A DNA stretch of 64,000 nucleotides, from contig BSQZ01000038.1 in the NCBI GenBank assembly GCA_033239005.1, positions 4,294,001 to 4,358,000 of the forward strand. Reading direction: 5' to 3'. The notes under the pieces were generated by a model. It worked only from the letters and a program-made list of their open reading frames with translations. It was not told the DNA's origin and did no database searches. Source of the DNA: Lamellibrachia satsuma (taxonomy: Eukaryota > Annelida > Polychaeta > Sabellida > Siboglinidae). Positions 46,612-60,669 of this stretch are shown here, one piece after another. Within the stretch, counting starts at the first letter, position 1. Each line of letters starts with the position of its first letter. Position numbers and translations under genes: made by a program.

Positions 46612-49438
46612 GTTAGTAAGACGCATTCCAATTGGCTGTTGATACGTCCCTAATGTGTTCACTTCCCCACCGCCTCATTTCGAGCGTCTCACCAATTTCC
46701 CGTTCCTATTTTGCCATACTGGACAGATATGGTGATAATAATCCCGGCGAAGTGTCTACATTTCAGAAGTTGACTTACTTTCGTGTGCACAGGTTCGTGG
46801 TCAGAACAACTATCGTGAAACAGGAATGGAGGAAACGAACTGAGAACCCTAGATACCAGCAGATTAAGGGATTTTATACAAAAAGTGAATGGATACAAAC
46901 ATGGGGGGGGGACCGGGGCTAGGTCGAAACACGGGCTTTGTTAAAACATTGGATGCAACTTTGAAGCAAATTAAGACAAAATTTTAGTTGTTCCTTCTAG
47001 TGAATACTAAAAGCGTAACCCATCAGCCGTGTTTGTATGCAACGAGCAAAATGAAAACGTGGAAAACCTGACAGGTTTACAACTTTTGGAGAGGACGGAC
47101 TAAACAAATCGGCCAGTGAAGAAAGTCTTCTTTTTCATACTAACCCCGGGGCCACGTTTTAACTAGACTAGTTAAATTATATAATAGTATTCGGACACGC
47201 GTTCATCATGAATCACCGCGACTGTGACGGGGCTAGTTGAAATATTTTCATCGGGGTCAATTGAATCTAGTGCACCAATAGTCTCGCTTATCCGACACTC
47301 ACTCGATTTCGTGAACTTGTCGAGAGGAGAGTCTGGCCTCGGAGGCAAGGTCTCGTTGTCACCCACTGTCACCATCCATTTTGTGCTGGTGTTCCCGTGA
47401 AGCGCCAGCAGCCAATCAGCATCATTATCGAGAGTCTACGCTAAACTTTTTTGCCTGATTTAACTTTTCAGTCCGACAGTTGTGTCAATACAATCAACGT
47501 TTATAGTTAATTCGAGTTGCATCGTATAAACGGATAAACGTTCACTCTTAGCTAGTTATGTAGATAGAATCTGTTTCGACTAGTTTGAACAAAGTTTCAA
47601 CAAAATAAAGAGGAAGGTTGGCCCGGGTAAGCAAGAAATATGTTTATTATTTTTATATCTTTATACAGTGAGATATGCGTGCTGTTTGGAGGGACCAGTT
47701 GGTCTCACCGAGGCGCTAGGGTGAACAGAAAGTGGTGCGCTGAAGATCAATTCTCTGTACTGTAAATAAATATTTGATTGTCAGAAGATAAAAAGTTTAC
47801 TTGTTTTTGTTCGCTCTATTAGCTCCACTGTATGCTTCTATTAGCTCCACTGTATGCAACGCACTTCTATTCTTTCGGGCACTCAACACGTTGTGTTGGC
47901 AACTGTAGGAGTTCCTATATTATGGACTATATTACCGCGTCTGCGCAGCCGATATTGCGCTACCCGCCATTTCTATTGACATGGCGGGAACATGTTACTA
48001 TATTATTGTTGAGCAAACGCTGAAATGTGCGAAACAAGTAAAACATCCAACTTAAAACACAGCACATTTCAATAGTTAGCACATTAAGCTGCTCACCAAT
48101 AGAGAATATCAATTAAATAAAAAAAAAACTGAAAACATTATATTTGTCAGATGCTATATAAACCTAATGCGGTCGGGTTGTACAGTGCATGTTTACCTGC
48201 TCTAGTTGGCTGGAAGACCCAGCGATCTTAGAATACGTGTAAATCAAAATAGGCCCCTATAAACCACATTTGTCGCTCTCGCAGACAAGATTCAAGCACA
48301 GCTTCTCGTTGTTTCGAGGCCCGCCATGTTTCGATCACTGTTCAACTTCTGTCAGTTTACTAGATGCGTGTAAACTATGAAATATTTATTGGCAAATAAC
48401 TAACTGCGATGTGCAATTAATAACAAGAAAATAAGTAAAATAAGTTAATTTCGCCAAACAAATACTATAAATTGGTTGGCATTCATGAAGCTGTAGAAAC
48501 AAGTGTTCTATTAGTCTTGCAGTGAGGCGGATATCCTTTCAGGCTTGTCAAATTGAAATCACATTTACCCAACATATGTCACTACTTCCAACCACAATAA
48601 CTGCCAGCAGAGTGAATACGGTTAAAAACAACATTGACAAATATCTCAGAAAGTCGGGTTACACAGAGTTTAAATGGCGGATTCTCGATAATCCAATGAC
48701 GTCCTTGTCCACTTGCCATCTGGTTCTGTTTTCGATGACAATCTAGTTAAACAGTGAATGGTTTATCTCACAATGTATTGTTCCGACAACTAAGCTGAAC
48801 TTGTAGCTGCGCCTAGGCTCTAGAATGAACGCCCCATCACTTTGAAATCATCTGAAACTACAGCTACTTTCCGAAAAACTGAAGGGATATTTATTCCAAA
48901 TTGCATTTCCATCATAACTCTCGGCTGTCTGTTCTCATAATGACTTTTGTGCGTCACTGTTCATGATTATGCTTAATGAGTGGTTTGTTGCGCCTCTGAG
49001 CTCAGGTTCCTGAGGATATCGGCGCTGCAGAAGGTCACTATTATTATTATGTCGGCATTTCTCGTGTTAATAAACCGTTATTTTTCGCGATTTCGTTCAA
49101 TTCCTTCATATGGTGTACCGTTGCAGGCGCCTGCCCGACCGAGCACGTCCATCGTGCCGATCATCTCCAACCCGGTGCCTGCCTTCCAGCAAGTTCCCGA
49201 GGAGAAGGTCGACGAAATCGTCAACCGACTCACAAAGACCATGACCGTTGCGGTGAAGGCGCGCTACGCGCAGGAAACGGAGGAGAGCGTCTCGCCGAAA
49301 AGACCGACGTGCCGGAAGACAGCGAAAGGCGGGCCCGGCATCCTTCGGTCGTCCCGCCAGACGTCGCAGGACGACAAGGCTGTCCGCTTCCGGGACACGC
49401 CTCAGCCTCCGCACACGCCGAAACAGAAGCGACGATAG
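46417..49438 (+). CDS. Two-exon protein of unknown function, paralogue of the gene at 34191-37235
   Basis: Exon 1 runs 46417-46611 (upstream acceptor TTCGATGCAG at 46402), exon 2 runs 49127-49438 (acceptor GTACCGTTGCAG, stop TAG). Together they give 168 residues in consistent phase 0. Both exons are much more GC-rich than their surroundings. Exon 1 starts MTGTSYAARALRYHGVANYS and contains LRVWQPSGDD and DRLRKNTYSWGAKNVPLK; exon 2 has PVPAFQQVPEEKVDEIVNRL and a basic C-terminus ending KQKRR. Similarity to the minus-strand gene (MTG start, WxxxVxQP-like block, DRLxxxTYSxxAK, PAFxxVPxxxVDEIxxRLT) supports both frames. The donor chosen, AAA|GTTAGT, is not ideal; GTAAGA four bases later would break the frame. 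No function recognised. Confidence 0.62.
47172..47375 (-). CDS. Unrecognised short open frame in the intron of the plus-strand gene
   Basis: A 67-codon frame, MVTVGDNETLPPRPDSPLDK then FTKSSECRISETIGALDSID, has coding-like composition. An inverted CCAAT (ATTGGCTGCTGG) lies ~40 bp upstream on the same strand. No homology recognised; it may be a first exon or chance. Confidence 0.2.
   Translation of the reverse strand: MVTVGDNETLPPRPDSPLDKFTKSSECRISETIGALDSIDPDENISTSPVTVAVIHDERVSEYYYII
48590..48752 (+). mobile_element. Diverged fragment of the CR1-like LINE 3' end
   Basis: GTTAAAAACAACATTGACAA, ATATCTCAGAAAGTCGGGTT and GTCCTTGTCCACTTGCCATC align with the 23745-24045 copy ([14 protein letters not shown] and the 3' UTR). 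It is clearly older than the other copies. Confidence 0.65.
49127..49438 (+). CDS. Exon 2 of unknown-function gene (plus-strand paralogue)
   Basis: This terminal exon of 103 codons plus TAG is GC-rich. It begins APARPSTSIVPIISNPVPAF, carries the VDEIVNRLT motif, and finishes in a Lys/Arg/Pro-rich, probably disordered tail. The acceptor has a T-rich tract. The frame is open for 312 nt with strongly coding codon choice. Confidence 0.65.
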   Translation, partial: APARPSTSIVPIISNPVPAFQQVPEEKVDEIVNRLTKTMTVAVKARYAQETEESVSPKRPTCRKTAKGGPGILRSSRQTSQDDKAVRFRDTPQPPHTPKQKRR

Positions 49439-49519
49439 TCCTGCCGTCGCCATGTTGGACGCTCTGGAGAGGTGCGGTCAAGCGTGACGAGTTGTCATCA
49501 GTCTTACAAGTGCTATAAG

Positions 49520-50770
49520 GATTTTATTCAGCCAGTCATTTTTGAATGAGTAATTTCGGTCTCAAAGCCATCTCCACAATACAGCTATGTATGAATAGCA
49601 TGTCAATAAGTTTAAGTATGTCAGATCTGCCACCAGAACGCCTAAGTCTTGTAAGTTTCGCTTGGATCAATGTCACGATTGATTTGCGCAGCTTAAACAG
49701 TTTTGTTCGTGAGCTTAAACAGTTTTGTTCGTGAGACCTTGTGTTGTACATAAACGTAAAGCAACGTTTGCGGTGTCGAATCCAATCTGTGTTGTGTTTG
49801 TTGTTGATTGTTGTGATTCGTGAAACGTTATACCGTGTCCCGCCAGGAATTATACTTATGGCGGGACTTTCAAGCTTAGCAAAATATCGTCCAATAACAC
49901 CCGTCACGTATGATTGCTTCCAAATATGGTCACTCGTCGTTATATGTCATGCATGACTACTTCTAACTTGTTAAGTGGTGCGCTCGTGATCACCCGCCAC
50001 ACATGACTGATTCCACCATTAGTTCCTCGTCGCCCGTTTTGTATTGTTTTGAAGGAAAACATGAACAAAGGTCGCTACCCAACAATATACCGACTGAATA
50101 AAGTATTTAGTTTTTTCTTTACCCTATAACAACTGTGTCACAAGTGCTTACTATTTTAACAAGTTTCAAGTAATAACTTATGTCGTATGACGTTTCACTA
50201 AATTGTGGCCGCGCTTAAATATTTAACGGATTTAAGCTAGAACGGTAAACAAAATCTACTTAACTAGATTTGTTGTCGCAACAGAATATTCACGACGGTT
50301 AAAAGTTTTTTAGAGGAGCCTTGAAGAGAATCCACTGCCGACGTTTAGCACGCCTGGGAAAAATTGCCGTATTCTTCCTTGGGCTACACATACGATTTAA
50401 ATAACAGATAATAAATAACCCCGACCAGTAACAATATCAAGTCTATGCTACTGAACCTTCGTGCACGAGAAGCTTCAAAGTAATGCCATGTCGCCACTTC
50501 AACCACAACTCTAAGAAATCAACGTGAAAACAATAGTGACACAATTTCCTACACATTCTTTATCCTGGTCAAACTGCAAGAAATATGTCCACGGTGACAA
50601 TCACCCTGAACTAACGGGCTAGCATCTATTCTAGGTTGTCCATTGAATGTTTCTTATTTATGTTACAAAGGTCAACATAACGTAATGCTATAATCTGTGT
50701 TGCAATGTTTGCCTGGCAAATGTTAACATAGATACCAAAATCATAAGACATTCTCTAACTGAATTACAAG
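49520..50770. other. Downstream of the plus-strand unknown gene, nothing recognised
   Basis: There is a short direct repeat (GAGCTTAAACAGTTTTGTTC, twice near 49690-49730). No gene seen. Confidence 0.4.
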
Positions 50771-50772
50771 TG

Positions 50773-51063
50773 CCGTATTCGACCTAATAAGCGTAGAGTA
50801 CGTTTGAAAAAAGTGGGCCATGGAAAAATGTTAAGGAATTTGATCTTATCAGCGTACACCAATTTTTTTTCTCTTGACAATAATGTAACTGGTTAACCCG
50901 TGGTGTCATTCGGTGACTAGTGCAGAACAAAAACGTGGTGTCAACTGTTTAAGACCAGATGGCGACACTTTTCAGTTGTCAAATTACATTAATTATGGAT
51001 CCTGCTAATTAAAAAGGGGGTGTACGCTAATTAGGGCATGTACGCTTAATAGGTCGAATACGG
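50773..51063. mobile_element. MITE (291 bp) with 23-bp inverted repeats
   Basis: The left end is CCGTATTCGACCTAATAAGC then GTA; the right end, reverse complemented, is CCGTATTCGACCTATTAAGC then GTA (one mismatch in 23). Flanks (ACAAGTG, TAAGTTAG) show no clear duplication. A worn copy lies at 19351-19645. Confidence 0.85.
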
Positions 51064-51064
51064 T

Positions 51065-53190
51065 AAGTTAGAATGTTCATGATCACGGTGCACCACAGCA
51101 GACTAACAAGTGTCAACTTTCCCAATAAGAATGTCAACAATTAACTGTGTGAATCACTGGGATTCAAACTGAAGAATCTCAGTAATAGTTGGGTTTATTC
51201 TGCATGTTAACTTGGGTCTTCAGAACCCATGTATGAGACAACTAGCTGACGGAATCAATACCAAACATAGTGTGATAAAAAACCTAGTGCACAAACTTTA
51301 ATAACAAGGTATATTACTAAGAGAAACATAACAAGACAACTACACTGTAGTTAGCAATATCTAGAAAATATTTTTGTTCGGACTGCTAACGAGTCTTGTG
51401 ATCGGACCCGGTAGAGAAACATTCCAAGTGTCAACCAATACAAACAATCAGTGTTAACAAATAATCGTACTAAAACATTGGTCAATGTTACTTGTTAGCC
51501 TGGTGAAGGTACGATGTACAATTCTAGTGAAAGAACACCGATTTTGGGCACACCATAAAATCCACTCAAAAACCAAATCAACCAGATGTGGTAGACACAG
51601 GAATCCCATCCAAGTACGTAAAATCACTAACAAACAGCCGGATAATACACAGATCAATAACATTTAGTGAACACTTTTGAAGGAATCAATCAGTGCATTC
51701 TTTGTCAAATTGCTGGCTTTACACGTGGTGCTAATGTGAAAGATATTATATATCTTCTTAACCCTGCATGTCATAATTAGTTCACCAATACTTTTAAGTA
51801 AAACAATTTAAAGCACGAAATATAAAACCGCTACCAACACAGCAAATTGTACTATTACTAAAACAGTTTGCTGCAGTCAGTGAATTTTATGTATTTGAGA
51901 TATCAATCCGTGGTCATTATACATATGCCTTACATACCAATAGGACATACCAATAGGACACACCAATAGCACTTGCCTGCTGGACGGAACAGGAAAATGA
52001 TTTTCCAACTTTTGGATTTATTTTTTGAAACTTAACTATTCATAAAAATTATAAACTTTATCAGCGAAATTTCAGAAGGTCAATTATGTACCACAAAACG
52101 TAATAACTTTCTGCCTTGTTCTTCATCCAGAATAGTGAAAATTTTTTTTTAAATCTTTGTTAAAAGCTGCATAAAACTGGAGCAATTTTTTTTTATAGAA
52201 TAAAAAATTATAAAATATTTTGAGGAAAAAAAAAAATTCCAGTTATATTGGGTTCATCCAGCAAGATGCATGCAACATGTTTTAAAGAGCAATGTGCTAT
52301 TATGTTCGAGCACTTCAAGATTTCTCTCTTGACTAATCCGTCAACACATTATATATATTTAATTGACAAACCCATTGCAGTTATACTGATAAAAAGTATG
52401 CCTATGACCAATCAAACTTATTTGTATTTTCTCACCAGCCAAGTAGCACAAGTCTTTGGGAACTAGCTGTTGCTCTTAATGTAATAGCACATATATACAG
52501 CAGAAATTAAAAGGAGATTCAATGTGAACTTTTCGCTAGTTTCTGCTGAACACTTATGACCTGAATTTGCACGAAAAAGTTCATGATAGTCTCACAACAA
52601 TACTGCATGATTTAACACATAATGACTTGCAACAGAGGCACATATAGCTATATAGCAAACTTGCAACATGCTACATATTAATGTGCCCTCCGTTCAACTA
52701 AACTTATATGGCGCAGGACTCGATACAAATAAAGATTCAGTCCTGTGAAAACATTTCAAAACGGTATACACGTCTAAAACTAGATTCCTGACAGCTGCCT
52801 CCCCAACTCACTCAGTCCATTGTCAACAAGGTTTGTTGATGTTCAAATATGTAAAGCTTGAAGAGTTTAAGTAATGTGCGTAGTTTGTTTAATCAGTTTG
52901 CACTTTTGTTAAAAAAATCTTCTAAATAGTTAATTTTGATTGTTCCGTCGGGAAAATTACAAAACTGTGAATGGCCACACTTGATAGTACAAAGGCTTTT
53001 TCCCAGATCATATTTTGGTCCAGTCAAATCAAACTAAATAAGACATTTCCATAAATGAGCTAATATAGTGTAGTTGGTACTAGATTGTCACTAAATGACC
53101 CTGAAACGAGACAAGTGGAGAATATAATTACGGAGGCAGCAGATAGACCAGAGCATTCCTTGTAATAATCTGTGACGATTCGTTGTCAGA
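51065..53190. other. Intergenic, no supported gene
   Basis: Very AT-rich unique sequence with several A/T runs; short CCAATAGGACA repeats near 51940. No exon or RNA gene recognised. Confidence 0.4.
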
Positions 53191-53204
53191 AACATACTAC
53201 ACGA

Positions 53205-53425
53205 CTGACATACATGACACAGCCGACATATGACACAGCCGACATATGACACAGCCAATATACATGACACTGCCGACTTATGACACAGCCAACATACATG
53301 ACACAGCCGACATATGACACAGCCGACATATGACACAGCCAATATACATGACACTGCCGACTTATGACACAGCCAACATACATGACACAGCCGACATATG
53401 ACACAACCAACATGCATGACACAAT
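53205..53425. repeat. ~20-bp repeats with a 123-bp higher-order duplication
   Basis: Units of the type ACATATGACACAGCCGACAT alternate with ACATACATGACACTGCC. The block containing AATATACATGACACTGCC GACTTATG occurs twice, ~123 bp apart. Confidence 0.85.
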
Positions 53426-53534
53426 CAAGAGAGAACACCATGCATGGTCTCCATTTGTGCCCTTGTATTAAATGTGCTCCATGAAAAACACAGGCAATAA
53501 CACAAATGAGCCAACCTTTGTAACAAAAAGTAGC

Positions 53535-53905
53535 CCATGTTGAAAACAGTACAGATATCAACAGTACAAATGTTGACAGCAGTACAGATATCGACAACAG
53601 TACAAATGTTGACAGCAATACAGATATCAACGACAGTACAAATGTTGACAGCAATACAGATATCAACAACAGTACAAATGTTGACAGCACCACAGATATC
53701 AACAACAGTACAAATGTTAACAGCAGTACAGATATCAACAACAGTACAGGTGCTGACTACAGTACATATATCAAGATATCCAGATATCAAGAGCAGTACA
53801 TATATCGACGACAGTATGACATGTATATCAACACCAGTACAGATATCGACAACAGTACAACTATTGATAACAGTACATATATTGACAACAGTACAAATGT
53901 TAACA
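53535..53905. repeat. 18/36-bp minisatellite
   Basis: The unit pairs AGTACAAATGTTGACAGC with AGTACAGATATCAACAAC. The 12-codon period opens frames on both strands (INSTVQMLTAVQISTTVQ type). Confidence 0.9.
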
Positions 53906-54292
53906 TAAGGCTGCATGTTGATAACAAGATAGGCTGACAACAGTGTAGACTAGCACAGGTGATAGCTACTGGTGATTAGTGAAAGCTCCGTGTAAGCATC
54001 ACAGCCACGCCAGTGCGTACAAGCACACACATAAATACATACTTGCGTATGATGAATAATATGTAAGTATATGTGCATAAACATATGTACAGATGCATAC
54101 CCAGATGTAAAACCTATTTCCGTGACAAACTAGGCTAATTAAGTCAACGCATTATGCAAATGATTGCCAACAGCAAACTGATTGTGCCGAAAAACTCTAT
54201 AGCAAACAGCCAACAAAAAACAAATGACTACGTATTAGCACCTAAACATTGCAAAATTAAGACAGCTGGCCATGTGTAAAACTACAATGTCG

Positions 54293-54352
54293 CTAGGTCT
54301 CCAGCCACCGAGCAACTCCTCGATTTACGAGCTCCCTGTTGACGAATATAAT
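54293..54352 (-). CDS. AKAP1: AKAP1-like terminal exon
   Basis: The acceptor is TTGTTTGCAG; then IIFVNRELVNRGVARWLET and a TAG stop at 54295-54293. It matches the AKAP1 C-terminus (INRSLVERGLAQWV type). It is too short to appear as an open frame on its own. Confidence 0.92.
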   Translation of the reverse strand: MIFVNRELVNRGVARWLET

Positions 54353-57300
54353 CTGCAAACAAGACAAAGACATACGCTATTTATTCAGCGAACAAAATCA
54401 AAGATATCTTAAGGACGGACATTAAGTATGTTTTATCATAATATCATTTTATATGGTATAAACTACACCTTGACTGGCCAGTGTTTCAATTACAATCTGT
54501 TCATGTATAATCTGATCATCATCTGTATAATCTGACCATCATCTGATGTTTCAACTTGAATATCACGTTCACACTGCATGCGAAACTATAAGGTTCATTA
54601 AAATACATTGGGGCAGTGGTGATGTTAGAGCAGACAGAGTTTATATTATTTAATATGATTTTATGATAAAAGCGACCAGACCCTGTACCTTTAAAGTAAA
54701 TAGTTTAGCCAAATACCACTACAGTCCATATAGCAAGAGCGTACATTTTACGTATTGCATTGTTAAAACCCAGTACATTTTCTCTGGTTAGCAGTTCCAT
54801 TAGTAGCACAGTAAACAGTTCATTAGTAGCACAGTAAACAGTTCATTAGTAGCACAGTAAACAGTGATTTCATCTATTGTACATACAAGGAAAGACAGTA
54901 ATTCTGATTGATATGTTGTCTTGTATCACGGTATTCTCTTCCAAAAGGACTGCGTTTTTAAAGGATGGATTGACAAAATATGACGTTAGTGCTGGGTGAT
55001 TTTTTGTGGTGTCGATGTTTAGTTCAGTATATCCTAGCATGTTATGAAAAAAAATCAACTGACACTATAGCCGCCTCAACCACCTTAAGCGTTTCAAGCA
55101 AGCTGATACAGCCGATAACCTATTTTACAATGTAATGCCATGCAGCCGAATTAGCCAATTCCATTTTGCAACATCTATTGCCATTGGCTGAAAGCAATGT
55201 CATAGATGAAATTTAGCAAATGAGATGAAATGTTACAAAACAGTTGCGTTCACTTGCTGTTATGTTGATGATGCGTTTATAGTTGCTTTCCTTTGAGCAC
55301 AAAAGAAAACCGGAAGTCATAACTCAAAACCAAAATGTCGCATCTTTACCAGCTTAAATGTATCAGATGATGGTCGATGCACTTATTAGTGAAAGCGAGT
55401 TATGTTGTGTTACCCGACTATTACGTTATCTGGAATTAAATAGGAAATTGTCTGTCCTTTGCAGAAATATATAGTTTACTTAGTAAAATGTGCTCGTGAA
55501 ACGCATGCAAATATAAGTGTAGAACAACATGTTGTTTTAGAAAAAGGTTTGTAATCATACCTGGTCTCTGCTTAGAAGGAAGAGGTTGATGTAGGGGACG
55601 CCATCCTCCTCATGGGCGATCACCTCTAACTGTAGCGGTTGTCCATGTACCAATTCCTCCAACACGGCCGCCGCCTCAGGCTGGAATGTCTCCATATCTG
55701 TAGGTACAGGCGTGCTTTTTACATTTGGAAGAAAAATATCTCTGGAAGTAATTATGCTAACCAAATAAGGCTTTAAATGTTGTATTCAGTTTATTCTTCT
55801 CTATGCAACTAGCAGAAAACATTGTCAAAATAAGTATTTGTTGCCAAAATAAGTATTTGTTGCCAAAATAAGTTTTCCAAAAGTTACATTACATTATTAA
55901 AAACATGTTAAAAATATCTGCTAGATGTGCGATAGTGTTTACTGAAGATGGCTCTGCAAGAATTATAATATTATTGTTCAGTAAAGAATGGCATAAATTC
56001 TCAATCTGCTAATATATTTGTTAAAAATGGCAGCCATTTTGTTTGCTACCATGGAAATGGCAGAAAAAGTTAAGTATAATGTTTTACTCAGTAATTTGGG
56101 TAGAAACAAATGCACCAAGCAAAAAAAATCCTATCAACCTGGAGTGTCTCGTCTGGCAAGGTAAAATATATGCTTCTTCTATGTGGATGTGCGGCCCACT
56201 TTTAGTAGTGATGAGTCTACTTCACACCTGACTCCCGACACATCCAGTGTCCTCACCGAGTTATGTGTTCAGTGTCATTTCGCAGGTGGATAATGGCTTA
56301 TTTCATTATTCTCCTTGACCACTACTCTGTCATAGAATTCTGCTGAGAAAACTCGAGACCTGTTCTTTCCAAACACAAACTCTTTATTTTGTTAGGAACG
56401 ATTCAGCCACTGTGCAGTTACTGTGCAAAAAAGTTAGTTCTCATAAATTGAATCCCGTCTGTAGCCAATCAAAATTTTCACCAAATAACCACACGAAGAG
56501 GATGAAATGGAAGAGATGAACAGAAAGAAACAATAGGAGGACAATATGTAACAAAAATAATAAGAACATAATAAAAATACACGCGTATGTTCACTTCCAT
56601 CACAACAAGGAAAACAGGTTGATATACAAGTAACAGACAGGCACCCCAGTGCTGCCCCCCGGTCAATTGTAGGTGACAGTTAAAATTGTTGAAAAATTAT
56701 GGTAAACTATATTTGCCAAACAATTATTAAGACATAATGTAAAAAAATTATAAAATCACAAACATATCTGCTTTATTGGATTAAAAGACAGGTGAGCATG
56801 TTCAATTTCTACCTGAACTTCTCTAGTGCAGTTTGAACTTGTAAGTGCACCCCTATGCAGAGACCCTATATGATACTGACCTCCACCCCAAATGGCCAGA
56901 TCAATAGCTGATACATTTACATATGGATTATGTTCCATAACTCACCCTTTGGGGGTGCCAAGTTGGCTAGGTAACACTCGACCGCTTGGAAGGGCAAGGT
57001 CGTAAAGTCGCTCCTGAAGGACAAAATGCATTCAACATGAACGTGAAGTCTGAGCTGGCAAGTTTTGTTACATATAAGGAGGTCATTGTAAAGATGGTCA
57101 TTGTGAAGTGGTCATTGTGATGCTGGTCATTGTGATGCTGGTCATTGTGAAGCGGTCATTGTGGAGCTGGTCATTATGAAGCTGGTCATTCATAAAATGT
57201 TATTTGAAGATATAAAGTCTGATAATTGTTATTGTGAAATCATGTAGTAGAGTGTAAACTATATCTATCACAACATCTTGAACCCCTGATGTGTTTCAAT

Positions 57301-60300
57301 GAACCACAATATTGATATAAAATTTGATGTTATCTATTTATGAATATCAACCTTGGCATTCAACTAGCAATGTAAACATTACACTTGACTCTAAACATTA
57401 AAATTTGATGTTATCTATTTATGAATATCAACCTTGGCGTTCAACTAGCAATGTAAACATTATACTTGACTCTAAACATTTAAATTAAAACAGGTAATTG
57501 TGAAATTGTATGAAATGTTCGTGGTGATGATGTTATAACAAATCATAGTATACCTTTAATTTATTAACACAATACAAAATAAATAATTTATTTTACAACA
57601 TTTTAGTTTCCTAGCCCAGACATGTGATGTCTGTTGCCTCTAACTTCAACTAACTCAGTGACCATACAAACATACGACTGACATTAAGTGTTGGTTCTTC
57701 TTGCATTCTTGTCATGGGACTGTAGAGATATTATCAGAAGAAGGTATCATTGATATTAGTCGTGTCCACTGTGCCTACAATGTGTGACTGTACAAAGATA
57801 TCTTTATATCATAATACTGACATCGTAGCGAGGTTCTGGGAGGCTCATGAAAAGAGCAACTCACCTGATCTGCCGCAGAATGCTGCCGTGTACAGACATG
57901 TAACCACCAAAGTCTACAAACTTGATGTCGCACTCGTCTGTGTCCGGGTACGTCTGGACGATCTGTGATCTGTACCATCCCCCGTACATGGGCGCAGCAC
58001 AGATCACTCCAACTGTCAACATGAACAGATCATGTGAAATGTCAACAGGTACATATCAGGCAAACTGTCAACAGTTCAAATAAACCAACTTGTCATGTTT
58101 GGAAAGTGCCTTAAATGTGTGTGGTATCACATATCGCTTGTGAAGAGTCAAAACAATGGGAGTCCACTTTGATCTGGACAATGTGGTGTGTCTATTGGAA
58201 TTACTTCTAACACAGGCAAATGAACTTTGTTTTGATTCTTCGACAGCCATGGTATTTCAGAATCAAAATAATGAAAGTCTGTTTTTGTGTGTTAGAAGTT
58301 TGTCTAGCAGACCGTATCCAACAAGCTTGTCTAGCAGACCGTATCCAACAAGCTTGTCTAGCAGACCGTATCCAACAAGTTTGTCTAGCAGACCGTATCC
58401 AACAAGTTTGTCTAGCAGACCGTATCCAACAAGTTTGTCTAGCAGATCATATCCAACAAGTTTGTCTAGTAGACCATATCCAACAAGTTTGTCAAGCAGA
58501 CCATATCCAACAAGTTTGTCTAGCAGACCATATCCAACAAGTTTGTTTAGCAGACCATATCCAACAAGTTTGTCTAGCAGACCATATCCAACAAGTTTGT
58601 CTAGCAGACCATATCCAACAAGTTTGTCTAGCAGATCATATCCAACAAGTTTGCATAGCAGACCATATTCAACAAGTTTGTCTAGCAGACCATATCCAAC
58701 AAGTTTGTCCAGCAGATCATATCCAACAAGTTTGTCTAGCAGATCATATCCAACAAGTTTGTCTAGTAGACCGTATCCAACAAGTTTGTCTAGTAGACCA
58801 TATCCAACAAGTTTGTCTAGCAGATCATATCCAACAAGTTTGTCTAGCAGACCGTATCCAACAAGTTTGTCTAGCAGACCGTATCCAACAAGTTTGTCTA
58901 GCAGATCATATCCAACAAGTTTGTCTAGTAGACCATATCCAACAAGTTTGTCAAGCAGACCATATCCAACAAGTTTGTCTAGCAGACCATATCCAACAAG
59001 TTTGTTTAGCAGACCATATCCAACAAGTTTGTCTAGCAGACCATATCCAACAAGTTTGTCTAGCAGACCATATCCAACAAGTTTGTCTAGCAGATCATAT
59101 CCAACAAGTTTGCATAGCAGACCATATTCAACAAGTTTGTCTAGCAGACCATATCCAACAAGTTTGTCCAGCAGATCATACCCAACAAGTTTGTCTAGCA
59201 GATCATATCCAACAAGTTTGTCTAGTAGACCGTATCCAACAAGTTTGTCTAGTAGACCATATCCAACAAGTTTGTCTAGCAGACCGTATCCAACAAGCCA
59301 CATGGTGCAAATCAAAATATACTTCTATTTTTTAGACTCTTCAACAGCGATATACAATATTTCATTTGGTCTAGTCAATAGACAATCTCATATACCAATG
59401 GCGTATGATACAATAATTCCAATATGTCCTCACACCTCACAGTGGTTTGGAAGTATTCTTTAGTGGAAATTTGTAGAATATGTCCGACATCATGCATGTT
59501 TCATACTGTATTCCTAGAAGGACTATATCAGTATTCTGACAATGATGTCACAGTTGGTTCCTATGATATACTGCAGTAACACTTTGTGTTGCTTTCTATC
59601 CCAGCATGGCAGTGTTCAAAGTGTGTATACGACACAGTAGGATTGCGCAATGTGTACTCATCATTAATAGAGGGCATGCTCCAATAACTGGGTCACGCCA
59701 CAGGTTAACATACTTTGACTCCTTTTATCATGGCATACAATTCTGGCAGTGTTCTAGTTTCGCCTATTGTGTGCACGTGCATGCGTGATAGACAACATGT
59801 TTGTTACTGCCATGGCCCGCGTTAGTCCGAGCACAAAAGGGTCACGTAGCAAGGGCATCTTGACAGAATGGAAATGCAGCAGATAGACATTGCATCTAGG
59901 ATGACAAAGATTTGTCACCAGGCACACCTGACATGTTGTGTACCCAGCACATGTAACCCACCCAATTTCTTAAATTTGGCTCATTATGTACAATGGTCAT
60001 TTTACATCCCAATAATATATATATATTTGATTATTTATTATTTTTATCTGTTATCCTGTCTGGAGGATAGGCGGTTTTGTTAGTATAACTAATACCGAGC
60101 AGTAATGAAAGAAGTGTGGTGCATTACCCTCTAGAGGCCGTGGCAACTGCGGAACGATGCCATCCTGGTTATAACATAGCAGCATGCACTGGTTCTGTCG
60201 ATCCAGGAGAGGGTACATCGCGTGGGTCGGCTGCTGCACAAATACATGGTTGGGCGCAACGACACTCGACACAATGATGTCAACGGTGACGCCCTCTGGC

Positions 60301-60637
60301 AGACTCAACTGCAATAAAACAACAGGAACGAAGCATGAATCCTTTTGGCGTAATAGTTTTCCTTGTAAAACAAACCACATTAAAATGTATATAATTTGAC
60401 TATTATGTTGACGAATATAAATTTTACCATTCAGCATGCAATGAAAACATGACAACTGAGGGGAAACTTTCAAACTATAACAGGTAAAAATCATACTTTG
60501 TACTATTAAAAGGATTGTTTTGGCATCATACAACCAATAAATACTTTCCCATGAGCGATAATCATCATAATCATCTTCACGAAAAGTGTAATTCAAAATA
60601 TGTGATCTAAACAACACAACATTGTAATCTTCTAAAC

Positions 60638-60669
<32 letters not shown>

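Noticed and set aside
58156..59463. Open frames of 435, 371 and 350 codons
   Set aside because: All are readings of the second 27-bp array in an AKAP1-like intron.
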